From Blautia parvula (GTDB lineage Bacteria; Bacillota; Clostridia; Lachnospirales; Lachnospiraceae), in assembly GCF_020215665.1 (NCBI RefSeq), contig NZ_CP084061.1:186001-250000 (forward strand): a stretch of DNA of 64,000 nt. Reading direction: 5' to 3'. The notes beneath the pieces are model-generated. The model searched no databases and had not been told where the DNA came from. It saw only the letters and a list, made by a program, of their open reading frames with translations. The stretch's first letter is position 1, and every line of letters begins with the position of its first letter. The position numbers and the translations under genes were made by a program. This document shows positions 36,375 through 45,583 of the stretch, piece by piece.

Positions 36375-36395
36375 GAAAAATAAATCTGCAAACAG

Positions 36396-36445
36396 AAAAA
36401 AGCTTTCGGGCCGCATAGAAGACGGCGGCCCGAAGGCTTTTTTTA
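36396..36445. terminator. Bidirectional terminator between flippase and activase genes
   Basis: Stem AAAAAAGCTTTCGGGCCGC / GCGGCCCGAAGGCTTTTTTT, with A-run and T-run on opposite sides so that it works in both directions. Confidence 0.9.
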
Positions 36446-36458
36446 TATTCCGGAGCAT

Positions 36459-39400
36459 TTACATTTTTTTGAATGCAGTGGAGAGCATCAGCTTAATACG
36501 ATTTAACTGGTTTACCTCGCTGGCTCCCGGGTCATAGTCAATGGCAACGATATTGGCGTCAGGGTAATCCTTGCGGATAGCCTTGATGACACCTTTGCCC
36601 ACAATATGGTTAGGCAGGCAGCCAAATGGCTGTGTACATACAATATTGGGCGCTCCGCTGTGGATCAGCTCCATCATTTCTCCGGTCAGGAACCAGCCTT
36701 CCCCGGTCTGGTTGCCGATGGACACAATGGGTGCTGCCATTTTTGCCAGATCTTCAATGCTGGCAGAGGGCGTAAAGTGCCTGCTTTTGGCAAATTCTTT
36801 GTTGGCGGCGCCTCTGATAAACTCAATGGCTTTGATACCCAGATTGGCGGTTTTCGCGGAAGATTTCTTGAAGCCGAGATATTTTGCCTTAAAGTTCTGG
36901 TTGTAGAAACAGTAGCATAAAAAGTCTATGAGATCAGGGCATACAGGCTCTGCGCCTTCTTTTTCCAGAAGTTCTGCCAGATGATTGTTGGCAGCCGGAA
37001 GGAATTTGACCAGAATCTCACCTACAATGCCGACCCTCGGTTTTTTCTCACCGGTGATGGGGAGAGTATCAAACTCCCGGATCATCTGGCGGCAGATACG
37101 GTTAAACTGTCCGAAGGTGATATGTTTCGCGCTCAGGAAACGGATGCAGCGTTTCTCCCATTTGCGGTGCAGGGCATTTGCGGAGCCTTTGACTGCTTCG
37201 TAGGGGCGCATGCGGTAAATGCATTTCATCAGGATATCACCGAACACTGCGCCGAAAGCCAGCCTGGTGGCCAGTTTTGCCGTGATCTTAAATCCCGGAT
37301 TTTCTTCCAGCCCGCTTAAGTTGATGGAGATGACCGGTATGTAGGACATGTTTGCCTTGGCAAGTGCCCTTCGGATAAATCCGATGTAATTGGAGGCACG
37401 GCATCCGCCTCCTGTCTGTGACATGATGATCGCTACCTTGTGCAGATCGTATTTGCCTGACAGAAGTGCCTGCATGATCTGGCCCACCACCATGAGGGAA
37501 GGATAGCAGGCATCATTGTTCACATATTTTAAGCCTACATCCACGGCTTCCTTGTTGTCATTGGGAAGCACCTCCAGATTGTATCCGCTGGCGTTGAAAG
37601 CTGCCTGCAGGATAGAAAAATGGATGGGTGACATCTGGGGGCAGAGAATGGTATATTTTTTTCTCATTTCCGGTGTGAACACCACCTTTTTGATGGAGGA
37701 GGGTGATATTTTCCGTTTGATATGCTGCTCTTCCTTGACGCGGAGGGCAGCAATCAGGGAGCGGACACGGATACGGGCAGCACCCAGGTTGTTTACCTCA
37801 TCAATTTTCAGGCAGGTGTAGATCTTGCCGCTGCCAGCCAGAATTTCATTTACCTGGTCAGTGGTCACGGCATCCAGGCCGCAGCCAAAGGAGTTTAACT
37901 GGATCAGATCCAGATTATCTTTTTCCTTCACAAAGTTGGCAGCCGCATAAAGTCTGGTGTGGTACATCCACTGGTCATTGACACGAAGCGGGCGTTCAAT
38001 GGGAGCCAGATGGGAAACGGAATCCTCAGTGAGTACGGCGATACCGTAGGAATTGATCAGATCCGGGATGCCGTGATGGATTTCCGGATCAATGTGGTAT
38101 GGCCTTCCTGCCAGCACAATGCCGTGTCTTCCTGTCTTATCCAGGTAGCGCAGGGTTTCCTCGCCCTTTCGGCGGATATCCTCCCGGCATCTGGCCATTT
38201 CCTTCCAGGCAGCGTGGGCGGCGTCAGAGACTTCCGTGGAGGGAATGTTTTGGAATTCTTCCAGCAGTCGCTCTGTGATGGTCTCCTCATTCGTCATGGC
38301 TAAAAACGGATTGTGGAATTTGATTTCCGGGTCATTCAGCTCGTCAATGTTATTCTTGATATTTTCCGCGTAGGAGGTGACGATCGGACAGTTATAATGG
38401 TTGATGGAGTCCTCAAATTCCTCACGCTCGTATGGGATACAGGGGTAGAAAATGTATTTCACGCCCTGTTTGATCAGCCATGACACATGACCGTGGGCCA
38501 GCTTGGCCGGGTAGCACTCGGACTCACTGGGGATGGACTCAATGCCCAGCTCATAAATCTTTCTTGTGGAGGTGGGAGAAAGCACCACCTGATATCCCAG
38601 TCTGGTGAAGAAGGTATACCAGAAGGGATAATTTTCAAACATGTTGAGGACCCTGGGGATTCCCACTTTTCCTCTGGGGGCTTTGTCCTCTGTCAGCGGT
38701 TCATAGGAGAACAGCATTTTATATTTATAGTCAAACAGGTTGGGAATATGATCCTTGTTCTTCTCCTTGCCGATGCCGCGCTCGCAGCGGTTGCCGGAAA
38801 TGAACTGGCGTCCGCCTGAGAATTTGTTGATGGTCAGACGGCAGTTGTTGGTACAGCCCTTACAGTTTGCCATAGTGGTCTTATACTGAAGGCTGTTGAT
38901 CTTCTCAATGGGCAGCATGGTAGTGTCCTGTCCTGCCGTATAGCGCTCTCTGGCAATCAGGGCAGCACCGAAAGCTCCCATGATCCCGGCAATATCCGGA
39001 CGGATGGCCTCACAGCCGGCAATACGCTCAAAGCTTCTTAAAACAGCATCATTATAGAAGGTTCCGCCCTGTACCACAATGTGTTTTCCAAGTTCGGAGG
39101 CGTCGGATACCTTGATTACCTTATACAGTGCGTTCTTGATGACAGAATAAGCCAGGCCCGCTGAGATATCCGACACCTCGGCACCCTCCTTCTGTGCCTG
39201 TTTTACCTTGGAATTCATGAAAACAGTACATCGTGTTCCCAGGTCAATGGGGTTTTTGGCAAACAGGGCAGCTTTTGCGAAATCCTGCACACTGTAATTC
39301 AGGGAGTTTGCAAAAGTCTCAATAAAGGAGCCGCAGCCGGAGGAGCAGGCTTCGTTGAGCTGCACACTGTCTACGGTCTTGTTCTTTATCTTGATACATT

Positions 39401-40703
39401 TCATATCCTGTCCGCCGATATCCAGGATGCAGTCCACCTCCGGGTCAAAGAAGGCAGCGGCATAATAGTGGGAAACAGTCTCCACTTCCCCTTCATCCAG
39501 AAGAAGCGCCGCCTTTATCAGTGCCTCGCCGTATCCGGTGGAGCAGGAGTAGGCAATCCTTGCTTCCCGCGGAAGGTGGCTGTAAATCTCCTGGATGGCG
39601 CGGATACTGGTAGCCAGGGGATTGCCGTTATTGTTGCTGTAGAAGGAATAGAGCAGGGAACCATCCTCACCGACCAGGGCTGCCTTTGTTGTGGTGGAAC
39701 CCGCGTCAATGCCCAGATAACAGTTTCCGCTGTAGCTGGAAATGTCTCCGGTTATGACATTGTAGTGGCTCTGGCGCTCATTGAATTTGTCATAATCCTC
39801 CCTGGAGGCGAACAGAGGCTCCATACGGTTCACCTCAAATTCCATATGTATATTGGCTGACAGCCTGTCGCGCATGGCAGTGACAGAGACAGCAGGCGTT
39901 TCTTTTTTCGCATTCAGCGCGGAACCGATAGCCGCGAACAGATGGGAATTGTCAGGCACAATAGTGTGCTCCTCATCCAGCTTCAGTGTGCGGATAAACG
40001 CTGTCTTGAGTTCAGATAAAAAGTGAAGCGGACCGCCCAGAAATGCCACATGGCCACGGATGGGTTTCCCGCAGGCAAGACCGCTGATAGTCTGGTTTAC
40101 CACAGCCTGGAAAATGGAGGCGGAAAGGTCTTCTTTGGTGGCGCCCTCATTGATCAGCGGCTGGATGTCTGTCTTGGCGAACACACCGCAGCGGGCTGCA
40201 ATGGGATAGAGGGCTTTGTAATTCTTTGCGTACTCATTCAGCCCCGCAGCATCTGTCTGCAGCAGAGAAGCCATCTGGTCAATAAAAGAGCCGGTACCGC
40301 CGGCGCAGATACCATTCATACGCTGTTCAATATTTCCACCCTCAAAGTAAATGATCTTTGCATCCTCACCGCCCAGCTCTATAGCCACGTCGGTTTTGGG
40401 TGCCAGTTCCTGTAAGGAGGAGGATACAGCGATAACCTCCTGTACAAAGGGAACCTCCAGATGCTTTGCAAGTGTCAGTCCGCCGGAACCGGTGATGACC
40501 GGGAGGACTGAAAATTCCCCCAATTGTCTGTATGCCTTGTCAAGCAGCCCAGCCAGTGTATTCTGAATGTCTGCAAAGTGGCGTTCATAATCAGAGAAAA
40601 GGATTTCTTTTTCTTCATTTAAAACTGCAATTTTTACCGTGGTGGAACCGATATCAATGCCAAGACGGTATGCGGCTGCAGTATTTTTATTATCTGCTGA
40701 CAT
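36459..40703 (-). CDS. Two-domain 2-hydroxyacyl-CoA-dehydratase-activase-like protein (BcrAD/BadFG + DUF2229)
   Basis: A 1414-residue protein. Seen: two ASKHA-type ATPase units ([19 protein letters not shown] at about 13 and [20 protein letters not shown] at about 330) with the cluster-binding cysteines of HgdC-type activases ([24 protein letters not shown]). A Cys-rich link ([15 protein letters not shown]) leads to the DUF2229/HgdB-like C-terminal half ([38 protein letters not shown]). Archetypes use ATP to inject an electron into 2-hydroxyacyl-CoA dehydratase. No dehydratase gene is adjacent, so the electron acceptor is unknown. RBS GGAGGTC. Confidence 0.88.
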   Translation of the reverse strand: MSADNKNTAAAYRLGIDIGSTTVKIAVLNEEKEILFSDYERHFADIQNTLAGLLDKAYRQLGEFSVLPVITGSGGLTLAKHLEVPFVQEVIAVSSSLQELAPKTDVAIELGGEDAKIIYFEGGNIEQRMNGICAGGTGSFIDQMASLLQTDAAGLNEYAKNYKALYPIAARCGVFAKTDIQPLINEGATKEDLSASIFQAVVNQTISGLACGKPIRGHVAFLGGPLHFLSELKTAFIRTLKLDEEHTIVPDNSHLFAAIGSALNAKKETPAVSVTAMRDRLSANIHMEFEVNRMEPLFASREDYDKFNERQSHYNVITGDISSYSGNCYLGIDAGSTTTKAALVGEDGSLLYSFYSNNNGNPLATSIRAIQEIYSHLPREARIAYSCSTGYGEALIKAALLLDEGEVETVSHYYAAAFFDPEVDCILDIGGQDMKCIKIKNKTVDSVQLNEACSSGCGSFIETFANSLNYSVQDFAKAALFAKNPIDLGTRCTVFMNSKVKQAQKEGAEVSDISAGLAYSVIKNALYKVIKVSDASELGKHIVVQGGTFYNDAVLRSFERIAGCEAIRPDIAGIMGAFGAALIARERYTAGQDTTMLPIEKINSLQYKTTMANCKGCTNNCRLTINKFSGGRQFISGNRCERGIGKEKNKDHIPNLFDYKYKMLFSYEPLTEDKAPRGKVGIPRVLNMFENYPFWYTFFTRLGYQVVLSPTSTRKIYELGIESIPSESECYPAKLAHGHVSWLIKQGVKYIFYPCIPYEREEFEDSINHYNCPIVTSYAENIKNNIDELNDPEIKFHNPFLAMTNEETITERLLEEFQNIPSTEVSDAAHAAWKEMARCREDIRRKGEETLRYLDKTGRHGIVLAGRPYHIDPEIHHGIPDLINSYGIAVLTEDSVSHLAPIERPLRVNDQWMYHTRLYAAANFVKEKDNLDLIQLNSFGCGLDAVTTDQVNEILAGSGKIYTCLKIDEVNNLGAARIRVRSLIAALRVKEEQHIKRKISPSSIKKVVFTPEMRKKYTILCPQMSPIHFSILQAAFNASGYNLEVLPNDNKEAVDVGLKYVNNDACYPSLMVVGQIMQALLSGKYDLHKVAIIMSQTGGGCRASNYIGFIRRALAKANMSYIPVISINLSGLEENPGFKITAKLATRLAFGAVFGDILMKCIYRMRPYEAVKGSANALHRKWEKRCIRFLSAKHITFGQFNRICRQMIREFDTLPITGEKKPRVGIVGEILVKFLPAANNHLAELLEKEGAEPVCPDLIDFLCYCFYNQNFKAKYLGFKKSSAKTANLGIKAIEFIRGAANKEFAKSRHFTPSASIEDLAKMAAPIVSIGNQTGEGWFLTGEMMELIHSGAPNIVCTQPFGCLPNHIVGKGVIKAIRKDYPDANIVAIDYDPGASEVNQLNRIKLMLSTAFKKM

Positions 40704-40890
40704 AGTCAGGAGACCTCCTTCATAAAAAATGGACGGTTTTCACGCCGTCATATATGCGTTTCTTCTTATTTATATAGTGCTATAGAAAATCATTTAACAT
40801 TATACGACAATATTTCTAAAAATACAATTGCTATTTTGAAATTGGATTATTTTAGTTATATATATGGACAAAAGAAAATATTCCTGCCGG

Positions 40891-40919
40891 TTGCGTTTAT
40901 ATTTTCCATATGGTAGAAT
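40891..40919 (+). promoter_or_regulatory. Predicted promoter of tgt
   Basis: TTGCGT (40891-40896), 17-bp spacer, TAGAAT (40914-40919). Confidence 0.6.
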
Positions 40920-40984
40920 AAGCCAGACACAGATGCCGGAAACAGCCGGCAGAAGAATTATTTTTAGAAAGAGGAAATTGCTGT

Positions 40985-42121
40985 ATGTATAAGATATTGA
41001 AACAGGAAGGCATGGCAAAACGCGCCCATTTTGAAACTGTGCACGGGTCAGTGGAGACACCTGTCTTTATGAACGTTGGCACAGTGGCAGCCATCAAGGG
41101 CGCTGTAGCCACAACAGACCTGCATGAAATAGGAACCCAGATAGAACTGTCAAACACCTACCATCTCCATGTGCGTCCCGGTGACCAGGTGGTGAAGAAG
41201 CTGGGCGGCCTTCACAAGTTCATGAACTGGGACAGGCCGATCCTCACGGACTCCGGCGGATTTCAGGTGTTTTCCCTGTCAAAATTAAGGAAGATCAAAG
41301 AGGAGGGAGTTTATTTCAATTCCCACATTGACGGTCATAAGATTTTCATGGGACCGGAGGAAAGTATGCAGATACAGTCCAATCTGGCATCCACCATTGC
41401 CATGGCCTTTGACGAGTGCCCGTCCTCTGTGGCGGACCGGAAATATGTCCAGGATTCTGTTGATCGAACCACAAGGTGGCTTGCAAGGTGTAAGGATGAG
41501 ATGGCAAGGCTGAATGCGAAGGAGGACACCATCAATCCCCAGCAGATGCTGTTCGGCATTAACCAGGGCGCAGTGTATGATGATATCCGTATTGCCCACG
41601 CAAAAGAGATCGCCAAAATGGACCTTGACGGCTATGCGGTGGGAGGACTGGCCGTGGGAGAGAGCCATGAGGAGATGTACCGGATCCTGGACAGTGTGGT
41701 TCCCTATCTTCCGGCAGACAAGCCCACATACCTGATGGGTGTGGGAACACCGGCTAATATTCTGGAGGGTGTTTCCAGGGGCGTGGATTTCTTTGACTGC
41801 GTATATCCAAGCCGGAACGGACGCCATGGCCACGTGTACACCAACTTTGGAAAACTGAATCTGTTCAACGCCAAATATGAGCTGGATTCCCGTCCCATTG
41901 AGGAGGGTTGCCAGTGTCCTGCCTGCAGAAGCTACAGCAGGGCATATATCCGACATCTGCTGAAGGCAAAGGAGATGCTGGGCATGCGTCTGTGTGTGCT
42001 TCACAATCTGTACTTCTACAATACAATGATGACGGAAATCAGGCAGGCACTTGATGAGGGGCACTATGAGGACTATAAACAGCAGAAACTGGAGCGCATG
42101 GCAGCAGGCCCAAAGGCATAA
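40985..42121 (+). CDS. tgt: tRNA-guanine transglycosylase
   Basis: Exchanges G34 for preQ1 in GUN-anticodon tRNAs on the way to queuosine. Seen: the base-binding Asp in ILTDSGGFQVFSL, the nucleophile Asp in SRGVDFFDCVYPSRNGRHG, GINQGAVYDD, YAVGGLAVGE and the zinc site CQCPACRSYSRAYIRHL with the following His. Its 378 residues are normal. No preQ1 riboswitch or queCDE genes are in the window. yajC follows, a widely conserved neighbour. Confidence 0.98.
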   Translation: MYKILKQEGMAKRAHFETVHGSVETPVFMNVGTVAAIKGAVATTDLHEIGTQIELSNTYHLHVRPGDQVVKKLGGLHKFMNWDRPILTDSGGFQVFSLSKLRKIKEEGVYFNSHIDGHKIFMGPEESMQIQSNLASTIAMAFDECPSSVADRKYVQDSVDRTTRWLARCKDEMARLNAKEDTINPQQMLFGINQGAVYDDIRIAHAKEIAKMDLDGYAVGGLAVGESHEEMYRILDSVVPYLPADKPTYLMGVGTPANILEGVSRGVDFFDCVYPSRNGRHGHVYTNFGKLNLFNAKYELDSRPIEEGCQCPACRSYSRAYIRHLLKAKEMLGMRLCVLHNLYFYNTMMTEIRQALDEGHYEDYKQQKLERMAAGPKA

Positions 42122-42166
42122 AAACAGAAAAAATGTGTAAAATATATAAAAAAACCTGAAAAACAC

Positions 42167-42195
42167 TTGAAGAAATAAGAGAAATTGTGTATTAT
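42167..42195 (+). promoter_or_regulatory. Predicted promoter of yajC
   Basis: TTGAAG (42167-42172), 17-bp spacer, TATTAT (42190-42195). It would give a leader of about 130 nt. Confidence 0.6.
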
Positions 42196-42237
42196 TGTAA
42201 TAGCGTTCAATATAGCAGTCCGGGTGATCGGATGAAA

Positions 42238-42284
42238 CAGCGGTATAGCTGCTGTATCATACCGAGTTTATATGGGAACTCGGC
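42238..42284 (+). promoter_or_regulatory. Paired hairpins in the yajC leader
   Basis: CGGTAT...ATACCG and CCGAGTT...AACTCGG share the bases CCG near 42260-42263, so both stems cannot form fully at once. Confidence 0.35.
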
Positions 42285-42331
42285 ATATAAGTTGAAAGAA
42301 CTAAAAAGTTTATTTTGCAGGAGGAGCTAAA

Positions 42332-42655
42332 ATGTTTTTAGGACAGGCAAGCGCAGGCGGTGCAGGCGCATGGGCAACTATGTTACTGCCCCTGGTTGTA
42401 TTTTTTCTTTTAATGTATTTCATGATTATGAGACCGCAGAAAAAGGAACAGCAGAGAGTAAAATCCATGTTATCCTCTATGGAAGTGGGAGACAGCGTGG
42501 TAACAACAAGCGGTTTTTACGGAATCTTAATTGATATTACAGATGAAGATGTGATCGTAGAATTCGGAAACAACAGAAACTGCAGAATTCCTATGAGAAA
42601 AGCGGCAATCGCAGAAGTTGAGAAAGCCGGAGACGGAATCGCAGAAAAAGAGTGA
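42332..42655 (+). CDS. yajC: Preprotein translocase accessory subunit YajC
   Basis: Small membrane protein associated with SecDF. Seen: one membrane helix (about 8-32, WATMLLPLVVFFLLMYFMIM) followed by the signature RPQKKEQQRVKSMLSSMEVGDSVVTTSGFYGILIDI, then a beta-rich cytoplasmic domain. 107 residues. Strong AGGAGG. It has its own promoter and terminator; secD and secF are not adjacent. Confidence 0.96.
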   Translation: MFLGQASAGGAGAWATMLLPLVVFFLLMYFMIMRPQKKEQQRVKSMLSSMEVGDSVVTTSGFYGILIDITDEDVIVEFGNNRNCRIPMRKAAIAEVEKAGDGIAEKE

Positions 42656-42672
42656 TCAGAAGATTGAAAAGT

Positions 42673-42718
42673 AAGACAGGTGTTGCAGGAAAAATAGTTC
42701 TGCGGCGCCTGTTTTTTC
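42673..42718 (+). terminator. Terminator of yajC
   Basis: ACAGGTG...CGCCTGT arms followed by TTTTTT. Confidence 0.85.
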
Positions 42719-42811
42719 GTCTGTCAGAAGGTATTTGAAAATAGTGTTCTGCAGTCTTCGCCAAATGGGATACAGGCTGTGGAGATGAATCAGAAATGGA
42801 GAAATAAACAT

Positions 42812-43480
42812 ATGGCATTTATCAGTTTATTTGATGTGATCGGTCCCAATATGGTAGGGCCTTCCAGCTCTCACACGGCAGGAGCGGCGTCAATGGCCCT
42901 TCTTGCGCGGAGGCTTTTTCCGGGGAAAATAAAGAAGGTACGCTTTACTCTGTATGGCTCCTTTGCCCAGACATACCGGGGACACGGCACAGACCGTGCA
43001 CTACTCGGGGGAATCATGGGATTTCAGACGGATGACCTGCGGATCAGGGATTCCCTGACACTTGCCCGTGAACAGGGACTTGATTATGAGTTTATCATCA
43101 GTGATAAGCTTGGCGACGAACATCCCAATACCGCGGATATGGATATGGAGGGTACCGGCGGGGAGCATCTCTTTGTGCGGGGTGTGTCGCTGGGCGGCGG
43201 TAAAGTAAAGATTGTCCGGCTGAACCAGATAGAGGTGGATTTTACAGGGGAGTACAGTACCCTGGTGGTGAGCCAGACGGATAAGCCGGGTGTGGTGGCC
43301 CATATCACCAAGGTACTGAGCGAAAGAAATGTGAATATTGCGTTCATGCGCCTCTACCGGGAGGAGAGAGGAGCCAGGGCATATACCATTGTGGAGTCGG
43401 ATGAGAAAATACCGGAAGATGTGACAGAGAAGATCAGGGAAAATCCCTGTGTCTCCAATGTGATTCTGGTACAGATATAG
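42812..43480 (+). CDS. sdaAB: L-serine ammonia-lyase, iron-sulfur-dependent, beta subunit
   Basis: Together with the alpha subunit deaminates L-serine to pyruvate and ammonia. Seen: FDVIGPNMVGPSSSHTAGA, the N-terminal substrate-side signature, LYGSFAQTYRGHGTD, and a C-terminal ACT domain (about 145-222; LVVSQTDKPGVVAHITKVLSERNVNIAFM) that usually binds serine for control. 222 residues. Start chosen at ATG 42812 behind GGAGAAA. The alpha-subunit gene follows 9 bp downstream. Confidence 0.96.
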   Translation: MAFISLFDVIGPNMVGPSSSHTAGAASMALLARRLFPGKIKKVRFTLYGSFAQTYRGHGTDRALLGGIMGFQTDDLRIRDSLTLAREQGLDYEFIISDKLGDEHPNTADMDMEGTGGEHLFVRGVSLGGGKVKIVRLNQIEVDFTGEYSTLVVSQTDKPGVVAHITKVLSERNVNIAFMRLYREERGARAYTIVESDEKIPEDVTEKIRENPCVSNVILVQI

Positions 43481-43489
43481 GAGGATAGG

Positions 43490-44365
43490 ATGGAATTCAA
43501 TCAGGGCAGTGAGCTTTTAGAGATATGCAGTGAGAAGAACATACCCATTTCCAGGGTCATGAAGCTGAGGGAGACAGAGTTTTCCCGGATTTCAGAGGAG
43601 GAAGTGGATGAGAAAATGAAGAAATCCCTGGCGATCATGCGCCGTTCCGCAAAAGAACCTCTGACCAATCCAAAACCGTCCGTGGGCGGTCTCATCGGCG
43701 GAGAGTCCGGGAAGCTTCACCGCCATGCAGAGGCAGGAAAATCTGTCTGCGGGACTGTGCTGCAGCGTGCGGTCACATACGCCATGGCGGTTCTGGAGGT
43801 CAATGCCTCCATGGGTGTGATCGTGGCTGCGCCCACAGCGGGCTCCTCGGGTGTGGTGCCGGGCGTGCTCCTCTCTCTGGAGGAGGCGTATGATCTGCCG
43901 GAAGAGGTGATCTTAAACGGGCTGTACACGGCAGGGGCTGTGGGATATCTGCTTATGAGGAATGCCTCTGTGGCAGGCGCGGAAGCTGGCTGTCAGGCAG
44001 AAGTGGGCGCCGCGTCCGCCATGGCTGCCGCGGCAGCGGTGGAGATGATGGGCGGTACACCAAAGCAGTGCCTTGACGCGGCTTCTGTGGCAATGTCCAA
44101 CCTGCTGGGCCTGGTCTGTGACCCCATAGCCGGCCTTGTGGAATACCCGTGTCAGAACCGGAACAGTGTGGGAGCGGCCAATGCGCTGATCTGCGCGGAG
44201 CAGACACTGGCAGGGATTCCGGCTCTTATTCCCTTCGACGAAATGGCACAGGCCATGTATCATGTGGGCAGAAGCCTTCCCTTTGAGCTACGGGAAAGCG
44301 CGCTGGGAGGCTGTGCGGCAACCCCGGCGGCATGCAGGCGTACCTGTGAGATTTTCGGCGGCTGA
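43490..44365 (+). CDS. sdaAA: L-serine ammonia-lyase, iron-sulfur-dependent, alpha subunit
   Basis: Catalytic subunit carrying an oxygen-sensitive 4Fe-4S cluster. Seen: PTAGSSGVVPGVLLSLEE, the cysteine-bearing regions VAGAEAGCQAEVGAAS, GLVCDPIAGLVEYPCQNRN and GGCAATPAAC, which hold the cluster ligands in this family. 291 residues, normal for the split type found in Firmicutes. With serC/serA further along it completes synthesis and breakdown of serine in this region. Confidence 0.97.
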   Translation: MEFNQGSELLEICSEKNIPISRVMKLRETEFSRISEEEVDEKMKKSLAIMRRSAKEPLTNPKPSVGGLIGGESGKLHRHAEAGKSVCGTVLQRAVTYAMAVLEVNASMGVIVAAPTAGSSGVVPGVLLSLEEAYDLPEEVILNGLYTAGAVGYLLMRNASVAGAEAGCQAEVGAASAMAAAAAVEMMGGTPKQCLDAASVAMSNLLGLVCDPIAGLVEYPCQNRNSVGAANALICAEQTLAGIPALIPFDEMAQAMYHVGRSLPFELRESALGGCAATPAACRRTCEIFGG

Positions 44366-44465
44366 AAACGGACAGACGCATTTTCCGTGCCGATATTTTC
44401 CGTAGAAAAATTGTCGGGCAGACAGGATCTGGATGGCTTATACTATGCGTAAGGCAGGTGAGAAA

Positions 44466-45296
44466 ATGGAGTGGATGCAGCGAATCAACCGGGTGATGGA
44501 TTATGTGGAGGACCACCTCCGGGATGATGTGGATGAGGAGGAAGTCAGCAGGATCATGGCGTGTCCGTATCAGAATTTTCAGAGTCTTTTCGGACAGGTG
44601 ACTAATATCAGTTTTTCTGAATATGTGAGAAGACGCAGGCTTACCATGGCAGCCTATGATCTGCAGAATACAGAGGAAAAGGTAATAGATATCGCATTAA
44701 AATATGGCTATCAGTCAGGAGATGCCTTCCGGGTGGCGTTTCGCAAAATGCACGGCGTCAATCCCTCAGAGGTAAGGCAGAGTGCTGTTCCGCTGATGTT
44801 TTACTGCAGGCTGGAATTTCAGGTGACTGTGAAGGGAGTGGAGTCTATGAAGTATACGATTGAGGAAAAAGGGGCTTTCCGGGTATTGGGAACAAGAATG
44901 ACAACGCCGTATGGCGGCGGTACCTGGGCAGTGGTCAAAAGTGACGGCACCAATGAGAAAATGAAAGCCGTAAGCGGAGATTTCTTTGATCTGGGACTGT
45001 GTTTCGGATTTCAGGAGGATGGCAGCAATGATTATATGTGCGCTGTTTTATGGGACGGGCCGGAGATAGATGGTTTTGTGACATATCAGTATCCCCCGGC
45101 AACGTGGCTTATTTTTCAGGCCAGGGGTAAGATTTCTGACAATGTTCTGGGAAATCTGTGGCGGCAGATCAATCAGGAATTTCTTCCGCAGAGCCAGTAT
45201 GACAAGTGCGGACTGCCCACCATTGAAAAGTACGTTTTCTGGAACGAGGCGGAAGATTTGGGAGAAGTGGAAGTCTGGATACCGGTGAAATATTGA
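44466..45296 (+). CDS. AraC-family regulator with GyrI-like effector domain
   Basis: A 276-residue regulator with reversed domain order. The N-terminal double helix-turn-helix (about 1-105; VMDYVEDHLRDDVDEEEVSR, LQNTEEKVIDIALKYGYQSGDAFRVAFRKMHG) is followed by a C-terminal GyrI/AraE-type small-molecule domain (about 125-276; YTIEEKGAFRVLGTRM..., YPPATWLIFQARG, VEVWIPVKY), as in Rob/BmrR-like regulators of drug response. Start chosen at ATG 44466 behind AGGTGAG. Target genes unknown. Confidence 0.9.
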   Translation: MEWMQRINRVMDYVEDHLRDDVDEEEVSRIMACPYQNFQSLFGQVTNISFSEYVRRRRLTMAAYDLQNTEEKVIDIALKYGYQSGDAFRVAFRKMHGVNPSEVRQSAVPLMFYCRLEFQVTVKGVESMKYTIEEKGAFRVLGTRMTTPYGGGTWAVVKSDGTNEKMKAVSGDFFDLGLCFGFQEDGSNDYMCAVLWDGPEIDGFVTYQYPPATWLIFQARGKISDNVLGNLWRQINQEFLPQSQYDKCGLPTIEKYVFWNEAEDLGEVEVWIPVKY

Positions 45297-45303
45297 AAAA
45301 GAA

Positions 45304-45343
45304 GGATGCCTCATATCTGTAAAAAGATATGGGGTATTTTTAT
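45304..45343 (+). terminator. Terminator of the AraC/GyrI-like gene
   Basis: ATGCCTCATATCT and AGATATGGGGTAT arms with a GTAAAA loop, followed by TTTT. Confidence 0.75.
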
Positions 45344-45405
45344 ATGAAAAATATAGATAACAAAGCATTATTATTGGAAAATTAATAAAAATAACTGAAA
45401 TAGTA

Positions 45406-45434
45406 TTGACGATAAAGCTGTAAAATGGTAATTT
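45406..45434 (+). promoter_or_regulatory. Predicted promoter of the hydrogenase operon
   Basis: TTGACG (45406-45411), 17-bp spacer, TAATTT (45429-45434). Confidence 0.55.
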
Positions 45435-45525
45435 TAAATTATAACTATATCCCGTTAATATGATAAAGCGAAAGGGTAACTGTCATATCATTCTGAGATC
45501 ATATGGAGCCCGGAATGTATATGGG

Positions 45526-45556
45526 CGGCAGTTCAGAACAGTTATCTGAACTGCCG
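45526..45556 (+). promoter_or_regulatory. Perfect 12-bp inverted repeat in the hydrogenase leader
   Basis: CGGCAGTTCAGA (45526-45537) and TCTGAACTGCCG (45545-45556) with a 7-base loop, 28 bp before the start codon. No T-run, so not a terminator. It is either an RNA stem or an operator; it does not match the Rex consensus. Confidence 0.6.
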
Positions 45557-45583
45557 GGTATACAGAAGCAATTGGAGGTAGAT

